A stretch of 5,832 nucleotides of DNA from Gammaproteobacteria bacterium (GCA_003864535.1 BHEQ01000136.1:1-5832); one strand, 5' to 3'. Shown: positions 1-5,599, numbered from the stretch's first letter. A program made the numbers and translations. The notes: generated from the sequence alone by a model not told the origin.

Positions 1-43
1 ATCAAAGAGAATAAATTTAAAGATAATCAACGATAATTAGAAA

Positions 44-451
44 TTAGCGGCTATAAATCAATTCAAGCTCAGCATCAATAACACCAACGGCAATCGCTTC
101 TGCTGTTTGTAAAAATGTGCTTATGCTTGAGTTTGTATCAAGAAAATTCTCTGCAAGAATGCATACTTGTTCATGTGCATCTTCCCAATCTTGACCTATT
201 TGAGCATGCGTTAAGATAAACATGACCGAGCCTGAATCCCAAAATTCGGTGGCGGCCCAGTCATCATTATCTGCTGCATATTTATCTGTTGCGACCAATT
301 CAACTAAGAACTCATCCTCATCTTCATAAATATTAAAGCAAAAAGCTTTCAGTTGACCTTGATTAGCCGCTTGCATAATATCATCTTCAATTACAATATC
401 GCTGACCCATGCATTAAATTCAATTTGTAACTCATCTTGTAACTCATCCAT
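44..451 (-). CDS. Acidic protein of unknown function, 135 aa
   Basis: I do not recognise a named family. The product is small, very acidic and soluble-looking, with no signal peptide or membrane segment. Residues 36-43 read AFCFNIYE. They are followed by a predicted strand and the motif DNDDWA at 61-66 with E69 and W71. The C-terminus, 121-135, is AVGVIDAELELIYSR. From memory, this order (hydrophobic F-N-x-Y-E strand, D-x-D-D-W-A, then A-V-G-x-x-D...E-x-I-Y at the end) recalls small uncharacterised bacterial proteins, some encoded near toxin or immunity genes, but I cannot name the family. The ATG at 451 is chosen because GGGGAG lies 6 bases upstream. An in-frame TTG at 478 would add nine residues but has no ribosome binding site. 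Codons just after the start form an exact 12-bp tandem duplication encoding DELQ-DELQ. The gene is divergent from the YggT gene. The CDS is well supported; its function is unknown. Confidence 0.85.
   Translation of the reverse strand: MDELQDELQIEFNAWVSDIVIEDDIMQAANQGQLKAFCFNIYEDEDEFLVELVATDKYAADNDDWAATEFWDSGSVMFILTHAQIGQDWEDAHEQVCILAENFLDTNSSISTFLQTAEAIAVGVIDAELELIYSR
425..448 (-). repeat. 12-bp exact tandem duplication inside the acidic-protein gene
   Basis: The unit TTGTAACTCATC (plus strand) occurs twice in a row without mismatch. Read on the coding strand it is in frame and encodes DELQ twice, at residues 2-9, so the duplication lengthens the N-terminus without breaking the gene. Confidence 0.9.
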
Positions 452-457
452 AATATT

Positions 458-463
458 CTCCCC
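458..463 (-). promoter_or_regulatory. Ribosome binding site that sets the start of the acidic-protein gene
   Basis: On the minus strand this reads GGGGAG, 6 bases before the ATG at 451-449. It decides the start in favour of the ATG over the upstream TTG at 478. Confidence 0.75.
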
Positions 464-475
464 ATTAAAATGCGC

Positions 476-501
476 CAATTGTACTTTGCAATTGTACTTT
501 T
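476..501. repeat. 13-bp tandem duplication in the divergent promoter region
   Basis: Two adjacent units, CAATTGTACTTTG (476-488) and CAATTGTACTTTT (489-501), match at 12 of 13 positions. Each contains the palindrome CAATTG, so the pair is also operator-like: two palindromes 13 bp apart. It lies between the minus-strand gene start and the candidate promoters, in its likely 5' untranslated region. A binding role is inference. Confidence 0.85.
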
Positions 502-506
502 TGCTT

Positions 507-533
507 ATAATTAATACACATAATTAATACACA
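507..533. repeat. Second 13-bp tandem duplication in the divergent promoter region
   Basis: TAATTAATACACA occurs twice, at 508-520 and 521-533, without mismatch, and base 507 extends the period by one. It begins 6 bases after the preceding 13-bp duplication and has the same period but an unrelated unit. It overlaps the candidate minus-strand promoter. Confidence 0.9.
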
Positions 534-540
534 CTATCAA
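511..540 (-). promoter_or_regulatory. Candidate sigma-70 promoter for the acidic-protein gene
   Basis: On the minus strand TTGATA (540-535, five of six to the -35 consensus) is followed after 18 bases by TATTAA (516-511, four of six to the -10 consensus). The -10 box and spacer lie in the 13-bp tandem repeat. AT-rich DNA gives such matches easily, so this is tentative. Confidence 0.3.
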
Positions 541-572
541 TGGCATTAAAATTAAAAATATTTTTAAACTAA

Positions 573-581
573 TGGCATAAT
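573..581 (+). promoter_or_regulatory. Candidate extended -10 promoter for the YggT-family gene
   Basis: TGGCATAAT contains a TG dinucleotide, one spacer base and CATAAT (five of six to TATAAT), the extended -10 pattern. No good -35 box lies 16-18 bases upstream, which extended -10 promoters tolerate. It ends 36 bases before the start codon. A perfect TATAAT at 506-511 is an alternative but lacks a well-placed -35. Confidence 0.35.
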
Positions 582-617
582 ACAGACCATATTATTTTAT
601 TAAGAGGTTACGAGCTT

Positions 618-1166
618 ATGTTGCGATTTCTGATCAGCTTAGTTGCGGATAGCTTTGCATTTTTATTAATCCTTAGATTCATTTTACAAATCTATAAAGC
701 TGATTATAATCATCCTCTTATTTTATTATTAGTCAGGGCGACCAATCCTATTTTGAGCATAGCGCGTATGGTTTTGCCAAATAAAATGAAATATGATTAT
801 GCCTGTATTTTAGCGGCACTTTGTCTATTTTTAATTAAATATACGCTTATTTTATTGCTTATTTTTAAAATAATCTCCCCACTCTCACTCTTTTTATATA
901 TTGGTCTAGATACGCTTAAGGCAGTGCTTAATGTTTATGTTTATGCACTGATTATTTATGCGATTACCTCTTGGATGCGTGGCAACAATAGACAGCAAAC
1001 ATTTGAAAATTATAGATCACCCTACTCTTTAGTTTTATTAATTGCCAACTCTTGTTTGAGTAAAATAAAGCCGCTTAGATTTAAAAACTTTGACTTAAGA
1101 GTTTTAATTTTAGTCTTTGTAGGATTCATGCTGATTAATATTTGTAATAATTTTATTTTAATCTAG
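618..1166 (+). CDS. YggT family inner-membrane protein
   Basis: This 182-residue, strongly hydrophobic protein matches the size of E. coli YggT (about 188 aa) and its duplicated YGGT architecture. The first repeat spans about 3-85. Its family signature is R20, then the block around A28-D29-Y30 with P33, then R40-A-T-N-P44, then P54 and D60 leading into the next helix. The second repeat (about 95-182) is more divergent, with a TSWMRG loop and the segment LIANSCLSKIKPL before the last helix. About four membrane segments are expected. The family's biochemical role is not firmly known; bacterial members have been linked to osmotic tolerance and plant relatives to thylakoid complex assembly. The ATG at 618 follows AAGAGG (602-607) by 10 bases. 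In many gammaproteobacteria yggT sits beside yggS or proC, but neither is here. Assignment is by domain pattern. Confidence 0.9.
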   Translation: MLRFLISLVADSFAFLLILRFILQIYKADYNHPLILLLVRATNPILSIARMVLPNKMKYDYACILAALCLFLIKYTLILLLIFKIISPLSLFLYIGLDTLKAVLNVYVYALIIYAITSWMRGNNRQQTFENYRSPYSLVLLIANSCLSKIKPLRFKNFDLRVLILVFVGFMLINICNNFILI

Positions 1167-1186
1167 AAAAAACACATAATGGGGAC

Positions 1187-1230
1187 TACTATAAATGAGC
1201 ATTTTAATAATATCGTGTAACGCAGAAAAA
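1187..1230 (+). repeat. Dispersed intergenic repeat, copy 1
   Basis: Positions 1192-1230 match 5374-5412 at 37 of 39 bases. The match extends left through TACTA (1187-1191) if a 3-bp gap is allowed. The core reads ATAATATCGTGTAACGCAG (1207-1225). This copy has only the right half: the inverted left arm CGATATTAT present at 5344-5352 is missing, so no long hairpin forms here. It begins 21 bases after the YggT-family stop. It contains an ATG (1195) opening an 18-codon frame, discussed in the findings. Confidence 0.85.
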
Positions 1231-1323
1231 GCACACATAGATGTGCACTAGCTAGCAATACTTAGCTATAAACATTTAACGATAAGAACTTAGGCATAAT
1301 AACTTTATTTTTCATATATTCTT

Positions 1324-1345
1324 TATAGATCTTATATAGATCTTA
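1324..1345. repeat. 11-bp exact tandem duplication upstream of the TPR gene
   Basis: TATAGATCTTA occurs twice in a row (1324-1334 and 1335-1345). Each unit contains the palindrome AGATCT. With an 11-bp period the two palindromes face the same side of the helix, compatible with a protein binding pair but not proof of one. It lies 52 bases before the TPR-protein start codon. Confidence 0.85.
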
Positions 1346-1358
1346 TGTAATTACTTTT

Positions 1359-1377
1359 TTGATCAATTTCTTGATCA
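1359..1377. repeat. TTGATCA pair spaced 12 bp upstream of the TPR gene
   Basis: TTGATCA occurs at 1359-1365 and 1371-1377. Each copy contains the palindrome TGATCA. The pair ends 20 bases before the ATG and 9 bases before the ribosome binding site, so it probably lies in the leader. Confidence 0.6.
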
Positions 1378-1397
1378 CTTTTTAATAGGATTTATTT

Positions 1398-2147
1398 ATG
1401 CATTACGTTGGTTTAATTATTCATATTATTTTAATTGTCATTGTGGGACTAAGTGTGATCCGCAATAATAATGAGCGCTACTGGATTTTTATTGCGCTTA
1501 TGTTTCCAGTTATTGGGGCACTTGTTTATTTTCTAGTTAATGGCTTAAGCTCTGCAACCGTAAGCCGTAAAAGCCATAATTTCTTAAAAGTTATAGAAAA
1601 TATTGCGCAGCCGCATAAATCATTAAAAGATGCCGAGCTTGATTTTGAGCGAGCTAAAACTGCAAATAATGAAATAAGCCTTGCGGATGCATTGCTTAAG
1701 GAGGGGCTGTTTACGCAAGCTTTAGAACATTACCATAATGTTTTAAATGGCTTCAATAAAAATGAACCTAATATTATGCTAAAGCTCGCAGCAGCTTATT
1801 TTGCTAACAAATCCTTTGCGCAGAGCAGGCAGACTTTAGATGATTTACGTCTCCATAATCCAGATTTTAATTCCCAAGAAGGGCATTTATTATATGCCAA
1901 GAATTTAGCCGAGCTTCAAGACACTGCTGCTGCCAAAAATGAATTTGAAGCTTTAATCAATTATTATTTGGGCTATAGTGCTAAAGTCAGTTATGCGCAA
2001 TATCTAATTAAATTTGGAGATAAGGCACGCGCACACGAGATCTTAACGCAATTATTAGCTGAGGCAAAAATTGCAGATCAATTTGTCATAGAAATCAATA
2101 AAGCAGCCTTAAGCACAGCTAAATCACTTCTTAAAACATTAGATTAA
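1398..2147 (+). CDS. Membrane-anchored TPR protein with PLDc_N-like N-terminus
   Basis: The first 50 residues form two hydrophobic helices (about 3-21 and 29-47). The second carries the pattern W29...F36-P37-x-x-G40...Y44, which resembles the PLDc_N (phospholipase D/cardiolipin synthase N-terminal) membrane domain. No HKD catalytic motif follows. Instead the rest is helical and TPR-like: about 95-124, 126-157, 162-192 and 197-223 each pair helices with small residues at TPR-like positions (for example LADALLKEGLFTQALEHYHN). The layout fits the poorly studied group of conserved bacterial proteins with divergent TPRs (the COG4700 type, as I recall). A scaffold role at the inner membrane, with the TPRs probably cytoplasmic, is inference. 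The ATG at 1398 follows AGGA (1387-1390) by 7 bases. The FUSC gene starts 39 bases downstream, suggesting an operon. Confidence 0.82.
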   Translation: MHYVGLIIHIILIVIVGLSVIRNNNERYWIFIALMFPVIGALVYFLVNGLSSATVSRKSHNFLKVIENIAQPHKSLKDAELDFERAKTANNEISLADALLKEGLFTQALEHYHNVLNGFNKNEPNIMLKLAAAYFANKSFAQSRQTLDDLRLHNPDFNSQEGHLLYAKNLAELQDTAAAKNEFEALINYYLGYSAKVSYAQYLIKFGDKARAHEILTQLLAEAKIADQFVIEINKAALSTAKSLLKTLD

Positions 2148-2169
2148 TATCATTAAATTCATATCATAA

Positions 2170-2183
2170 AGTAGCAAGTAGCA
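2170..2183 (+). repeat. 7-bp tandem duplication just upstream of the FUSC gene
   Basis: AGTAGCA is repeated twice directly before the FUSC start codon, in the place where a Shine-Dalgarno site would be expected. It leaves no strong GGAGG-type site. Confidence 0.7.
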
Positions 2184-2186
2184 ACC

Positions 2187-4331
2187 ATGGGCAAATCCTT
2201 TTTTGATGTTTACCGTTTTTTCTTAGGCTATAATTTTATGGTTGGGGTTAGAACTGGCGTTGGTATTTTTGCCCCTTTAATTATTCTATTGTTATACAAA
2301 GTTGAATATAACAATGTATTGGCTTTTTGTTTTGGGGCATTAATAATTTCCACAACGGATAAAATAGGTCCAATTAAACATAAAATCAATGAAATGTTTA
2401 GCGCATGGATTTTAATTAGCCTTACCGTCTTTATCGCCGCCAGCATTAATCAGTATCCAATTTTAATTGGCTTATTTATAATTTTGATCACTTTTATTGG
2501 ATCATTAATCGGAACATTTGGTATTAAAGGAACGGCAATTGGATTTTCTTTAATATTTGCAACTATTATTTCAATAAAACAGGTGCAATCACCGCTGATA
2601 TATAGCCTGTATACAAGCGCAGGCTGCTTATGCTATGCGCTATATACACTCATACTTGCTTATTTATTTCAGAAAAAAAGTAGCCACCAAGCTCTGGCAG
2701 ATGCTTATTTTTTGCTTGGTAGATATTTACGAGCTCTTTCATTTTGCTATCGCCAATATAATACTCTTGATGAGAGCTATCAATCTCTTATGGCAGCGCA
2801 AGCAGATTTATTAGAGAGTCAGCAAATCATTCGTGATTTAATTTATCGGCAAAACTTCAAAGAAGATCAAGATTATTTAAGAATGACGCAGCAATTACTT
2901 GTATTAATTGACATTCAAGAGAAATTAGTCACCCCATTTCAAGATTTTCGTACTTTTAGAAAACATTTTGCCAACTCTGATATTCAAATTTTCTTTCGCG
3001 ATTTAACCTTAAAAGCTGCGGTTAATTTAGAAGGCATCGGCTTGCACAGCCTTGGTGGAGTCAAACGTTTGCAAAGATTAGGCTTTAAAGCAGAATTACG
3101 CGCTCTCGAGTATGAAATAGAGCTTAAAAAACGTGAGCATCTTGATAAACAAGACCCTGACATTTATCACTTATTAATGGGGCATTACAAAAAGTATTTG
3201 ATCCTTACGCGCCAACTTGAAAATTTAAGAGAGCTCCATCTTGATGACAATATAATTAAAGCTGAGGATATTCAAGGACAATTTTATAAATTCATCAAAC
3301 ATCAGCCTTGGACATTAACCCAGCTTAAAAATCAATTTAACAAGCATTCAAGCATCATGCGCCATAGTATTCGCACATCGCTAGCTATGGCTTTTTGCTT
3401 ATTAATTGTGGCATATACTTCGTTTTTAAATCATGGCTTTTGGATTGCTTTTACGATAGTTACCTTAATGAATCCAGGCTTTAGCGTCATGCGCCAAAAA
3501 ACACGCGAAAGGATTATTGGGACAATTATCGGCTGTATTATTGGCGGAGTTATGATAAATTTTCATTTAAGCATTCATGTAATGATTGCAATTTTATTTG
3601 TGTGTATCGTCCTAAGTAATGGTTTAGGAGCTGTTAGGCTTGATTTGAGTATTATATTTAGCACTATATATGTTCTTGTTTTATCAAACTACCAATACCC
3701 TGCGAGTGATTTTTTCTTAGCTTTAGAGCGTATTTTAGATACTTTAATCGGTGCATCTATAGCGATTGTCTTTAGCTTTTTATTGCCTTCTTGGGAGCGT
3801 TTTGAGCTTGAGAGCCTCAAAATGAGTGCTAAGCAAGAAATTAGAAATTTAGTTGCAAGTATAGAATCAGTTTGGGTTAAAAAAGAGATCGATATGGTTG
3901 AATATCGCTTAAATAGGCGGGCAACGCTCCTCGCAATTGCCGCGGTTACTAATTGTTTTAATAAAATGCAGCGTGAACCTAAAGCACAGCAAGCTAATTT
4001 AGAAGAGCTAAGTTATTTTATCTCAAGAAATCAGTCTGTTGCCTCAGAACTTATCCAACTCGCCTATCTTCTTGATCAATATCAAAAGCTTAGCGTCTCT
4101 AAAAATATTGATATTGATTATAATACTAATTATAATGTTAATTATCTTACTGAATTTTATCTTTTATTTGATAAAATCAAAGCCAAAGTAGATACTCAGT
4201 TATTAGATCCACAGCATTGGGGGCATTCATCTTGTCAGAACAACCCACTTCTTGCGCCACTTTCAGCCTCTGAAATCAAACCACTTATCTGGTTACTTGA
4301 AGAGCAAATCAACCACCTGTCATCGACATAA
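2187..4331 (+). CDS. FUSC family (YccS/YhfK-like) inner-membrane protein, putative transporter
   Basis: At 714 residues this matches E. coli YccS (about 720 aa) in size and layout. A first block of six predicted helices lies at about 20-37, 43-57, 72-87, 91-109, 115-130 and 138-161. A helical cytoplasmic region follows (165-390), including DFRTFRKHFANSD, similar to YccS. A second block holds six more helices (397-413, 418-430, 443-457, 463-478, 487-500, 513-533). It carries the FUSC signature: H393...R396 at the start, then G417-x-W419...T423, N429-P430, then R436...R440-x-R442-x-x-G445-T-x-x-G449. A cytoplasmic tail runs from W536. The family includes the AaeB aromatic acid exporter, but the substrate of YccS types is unknown. 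The start has no strong ribosome binding site; M18 (2238) is a possible alternative. It may be translated after the TPR gene 39 bases upstream. The 3' end overlaps moaA by 23 bp. Confidence 0.9.
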   Translation: MGKSFFDVYRFFLGYNFMVGVRTGVGIFAPLIILLLYKVEYNNVLAFCFGALIISTTDKIGPIKHKINEMFSAWILISLTVFIAASINQYPILIGLFIILITFIGSLIGTFGIKGTAIGFSLIFATIISIKQVQSPLIYSLYTSAGCLCYALYTLILAYLFQKKSSHQALADAYFLLGRYLRALSFCYRQYNTLDESYQSLMAAQADLLESQQIIRDLIYRQNFKEDQDYLRMTQQLLVLIDIQEKLVTPFQDFRTFRKHFANSDIQIFFRDLTLKAAVNLEGIGLHSLGGVKRLQRLGFKAELRALEYEIELKKREHLDKQDPDIYHLLMGHYKKYLILTRQLENLRELHLDDNIIKAEDIQGQFYKFIKHQPWTLTQLKNQFNKHSSIMRHSIRTSLAMAFCLLIVAYTSFLNHGFWIAFTIVTLMNPGFSVMRQKTRERIIGTIIGCIIGGVMINFHLSIHVMIAILFVCIVLSNGLGAVRLDLSIIFSTIYVLVLSNYQYPASDFFLALERILDTLIGASIAIVFSFLLPSWERFELESLKMSAKQEIRNLVASIESVWVKKEIDMVEYRLNRRATLLAIAAVTNCFNKMQREPKAQQANLEELSYFISRNQSVASELIQLAYLLDQYQKLSVSKNIDIDYNTNYNVNYLTEFYLLFDKIKAKVDTQLLDPQHWGHSSCQNNPLLAPLSASEIKPLIWLLEEQINHLSST
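4119..4142 (+). repeat. 12-bp imperfect tandem repeat inside the FUSC gene
   Basis: TATAATACTAAT is followed by TATAATGTTAAT (10 of 12 identical), in frame, encoding YNTN-YNVN at residues 645-652. The stretch 640-653 (NIDIDYNTNYNVNY) is low-complexity in an otherwise helical C-terminal tail, and looks like a tolerated slippage expansion. Confidence 0.7.
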
Positions 4332-5283
4332 AGCGGATAATTTTATCAGGCTCTTGTAAGAAATCATGCTTTTCAGGCTTTAATTCAATCGCTTGAACAA
4401 TTGAATTCTCAAGTTCAAGATCCGAACAGCCAGCGCGGAGCATTGCGCGTAATGGATAAGCACCCTCTTGTCCCAAACACATATATAAAGTGCCATCAAC
4501 AGAGAGACGAATTCGATTACAAGTTTCACAAAAATGCTGCGATATAGGGGTGATTAAGCCCAAAGTAAACTTGTTATCTGAGCTTTTCCAATATTTTGCA
4601 GGCCCTGCGCCTAAAATCTCCATGCTTTCTTGCAGCTTATATTTTGGAGCTAATTTACGCAATAATTGCGTAAGATCTTTACCAGTTGAAGCCTTACCTG
4701 TAGCTCCCATCGGCATAACTTCTATCATGCGCATAATAAAATCATGTTCGATGCAAAAAGCTATCATCGGCTCAATATCTTGATCATTCACCCCAATTAG
4801 CGGGACCATATTTATTTTTATTTTTGTAAAACCTGCATTTTTTGCAGCGATCAAACCTGTTAAAACTTTTTCGAGGCAATCATTTCCCGTAATTTCTTGA
4901 ACGCACTCTTTACGCAGTGAATCAAGGCTAATATTGAGGCGATCTAAACCACTTTCTTTAAGTTGTTGTGCATGAACAGAGAGTTGAGTTGCATTACTTG
5001 TCATAGATAAATCATGTTTATGATCAAGGTTACGCATCTTGTTAATTAAGCTTGCAAGGTTCTTACGTAATAAAGGCTCGCCACCTGTGAAGCGAAAATG
5101 TTTAGTTCCAAGCTTAGAAAAACACGCAAGAACACGATACATTTCATCTAAAGTGAGCCAATTGCGAGGTTCTTCAAAGCCCTTAAATCCTTTGGGGAGA
5201 CAGTAAGTGCAGCGCAAATCACACCGATCGGTAACAGATACGCGCAAGTAATCGATCTTTCTGCCAAAGCGGTCTATTAGCAT
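4309..5283 (-). CDS. moaA: GTP 3',8-cyclase MoaA
   Basis: MoaA is a radical SAM enzyme that converts GTP to 3',8-cyclo-7,8-dihydro-GTP, the first step of molybdenum cofactor synthesis in the cytoplasm. All expected parts are visible in 324 residues. The N-terminal SAM [4Fe-4S] motif is C21-x3-C25-x2-C28, within SVTDRCDLRCTYCLP. The SAM-binding TGGEP lies at 66-70. The second, GTP-binding [4Fe-4S] cluster uses C252, C255 and C269 in CETCNRIRLS...MCLG, with conserved R257 and R259. The C-terminal Gly-Gly (323-324), needed for activity in the family, is present. Length is typical, so the gene looks intact. The ATG at 5283 is preceded by GGAGT at a 6-base spacing. No moaC, moaE, moeA or mobA is in the window, so MoaC must be encoded elsewhere if the pathway works. 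The 3' end overlaps the convergent FUSC gene. Confidence 0.97.
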   Translation of the reverse strand: MLIDRFGRKIDYLRVSVTDRCDLRCTYCLPKGFKGFEEPRNWLTLDEMYRVLACFSKLGTKHFRFTGGEPLLRKNLASLINKMRNLDHKHDLSMTSNATQLSVHAQQLKESGLDRLNISLDSLRKECVQEITGNDCLEKVLTGLIAAKNAGFTKIKINMVPLIGVNDQDIEPMIAFCIEHDFIMRMIEVMPMGATGKASTGKDLTQLLRKLAPKYKLQESMEILGAGPAKYWKSSDNKFTLGLITPISQHFCETCNRIRLSVDGTLYMCLGQEGAYPLRAMLRAGCSDLELENSIVQAIELKPEKHDFLQEPDKIIRFMSMTGG

Positions 5284-5289
5284 TGCTGT

Positions 5290-5294
5290 ACTCC
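5290..5294 (-). promoter_or_regulatory. Ribosome binding site of moaA
   Basis: GGAGT on the minus strand, 6 bases before the ATG at 5283-5281. The spacing supports this start, which also agrees with the usual MoaA N-terminus. Confidence 0.75.
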
Positions 5295-5318
5295 AAAGTA
5301 ATTATTTTAGGTGATTTC

Positions 5319-5342
5319 TATAAATTAGATTTTTCAAGGCTT
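5319..5342 (+). repeat. Dispersed repeat TATAAATTAGATTTTT plus tail, intact copy
   Basis: TATAAATTAGATTTTT (5319-5334) recurs exactly at 5568-5583. In this copy it continues as CAAGGCTT. In the other copy the continuation TAAGGACTT is found only after the MITE-like element and one direct repeat are removed (resuming at 5775). This copy therefore serves as an internal stand-in for the uninterrupted site. Confidence 0.7.
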
Positions 5343-5343
5343 G

Positions 5344-5397
5344 CGATATTATTAAAAGCGAAGTTTACTAAGGTAAATGAGCATTTTCATAATATCG
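5344..5397. repeat. Long imperfect hairpin upstream of moaA
   Basis: CGATATTAT (5344-5352) pairs with ATAATATCG (5389-5397). After one mismatch AAAA (5354-5357) pairs with TTTT (5384-5387), then GC (5358-5359) with GC (5381-5382) across a one-base bulge. Inside, TTTAC (5364-5368) pairs with GTAAA (5373-5377) around a TAAG loop. There is no T-run immediately after it on either strand, so it is not a standard terminator. It resembles a small palindromic intergenic repeat unit. Confidence 0.75.
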
Positions 5398-5412
5398 TGT
5401 AACGCAGGAAAA
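5366..5412 (+). repeat. Dispersed intergenic repeat, copy 2
   Basis: This copy matches 1187-1230: 37 of 39 bases over 5374-5412, plus TACTA (5366-5370) across a 3-bp gap. Here the repeat supplies the right arm of the hairpin described at 5344-5397, and the conserved tail TGTAACGCAG lies just outside that hairpin. Confidence 0.85.
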
Positions 5413-5489
5413 TAAATTAATAGATATGCCCTTTAGTTAAAAAAATATAGTTTCAATAAGTAAAATCCGCTAAGATTATACAGCTTAAT

Positions 5490-5550
5490 ATCTTTAATCT
5501 CTCCATCTTTAATCTCTTCGTTTTTAATAATACTCATCTTTAATATCTTC
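5490..5550. repeat. 15-bp tandem repeats, about four units
   Basis: The units are ATCTTTAATCTCTCC (5490-5504), ATCTTTAATCTCTTC (5505-5519), a degenerate 16-base unit (5520-5535) and ATCTTTAATATCTTC (5536-5550). The first two differ at one base. The period of 15 keeps a reading frame on the minus strand (EIKD repeats), but no ribosome binding site supports translation. Confidence 0.8.
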
Positions 5551-5567
5551 ATATTGAGGAGCTTTTA

Positions 5568-5583
5568 TATAAATTAGATTTTT
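5568..5583 (+). repeat. Dispersed repeat TATAAATTAGATTTTT, copy interrupted by the MITE
   Basis: Exact copy of 5319-5334. The MITE-like element begins two bases after it, and the repeat's continuation AAGGACTT is found beyond the element at 5775-5782. Confidence 0.75.
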
Positions 5584-5584
5584 T
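5577..5584 (+). repeat. Left flanking direct repeat (target site duplication)
   Basis: GATTTTTT directly abuts the left inverted repeat and is identical to 5767-5774, which directly abuts the right one. An exact 8-bp duplication is the expected footprint of transposition. Confidence 0.75.
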
Positions 5585-5599
5585 GTAACTACTCAGCAG
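5585..5599 (+). repeat. Left terminal inverted repeat of the MITE
   Basis: GTAACTACTCAGCAG. It matches the reverse complement of 5752-5766 at 14 of 15 positions; similarity stops after base 15. Confidence 0.8.

Noticed and set aside
452..478. Nine extra N-terminal codons on the acidic-protein gene from a TTG start at 478
   Set aside because: No Shine-Dalgarno site precedes the TTG, while the internal ATG at 451 has GGGGAG at ideal spacing.
1231..1246. Hairpin GCACA...TGTGC as a terminator for the YggT-family gene
   Set aside because: The stem is only 5 bp and is not followed by a T-run.
2228..2446. Minus-strand open frame of 72 codons
   Set aside because: It lies wholly antisense within the well-supported FUSC gene and resembles no family. 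It is a shadow of the membrane-segment codons.
4490..4783. Plus-strand open frame of 97 codons
   Set aside because: It is antisense to moaA across the conserved second cluster region. MoaA motifs are unmistakable, so this frame is a by-product.
5284..5400. Moco (molybdenum cofactor) riboswitch upstream of moaA
   Set aside because: The known moco RNA is a GC-rich multi-stem structure of about 140 bases. This leader is AT-rich with one simple hairpin that belongs to a dispersed repeat.
5490..5550. CRISPR array
   Set aside because: Units of 15 bp are directly adjacent with no unique spacers, so these are plain tandem repeats.
5433..5552. Minus-strand frame of 39 codons, MKILKMSIIK..., containing EIKD repeats from the 15-bp units
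   Set aside because: No ribosome binding site precedes either ATG, the composition is that of AT-rich spacer, and a frame of this length is expected by chance. The 15-bp period alone keeps it open.
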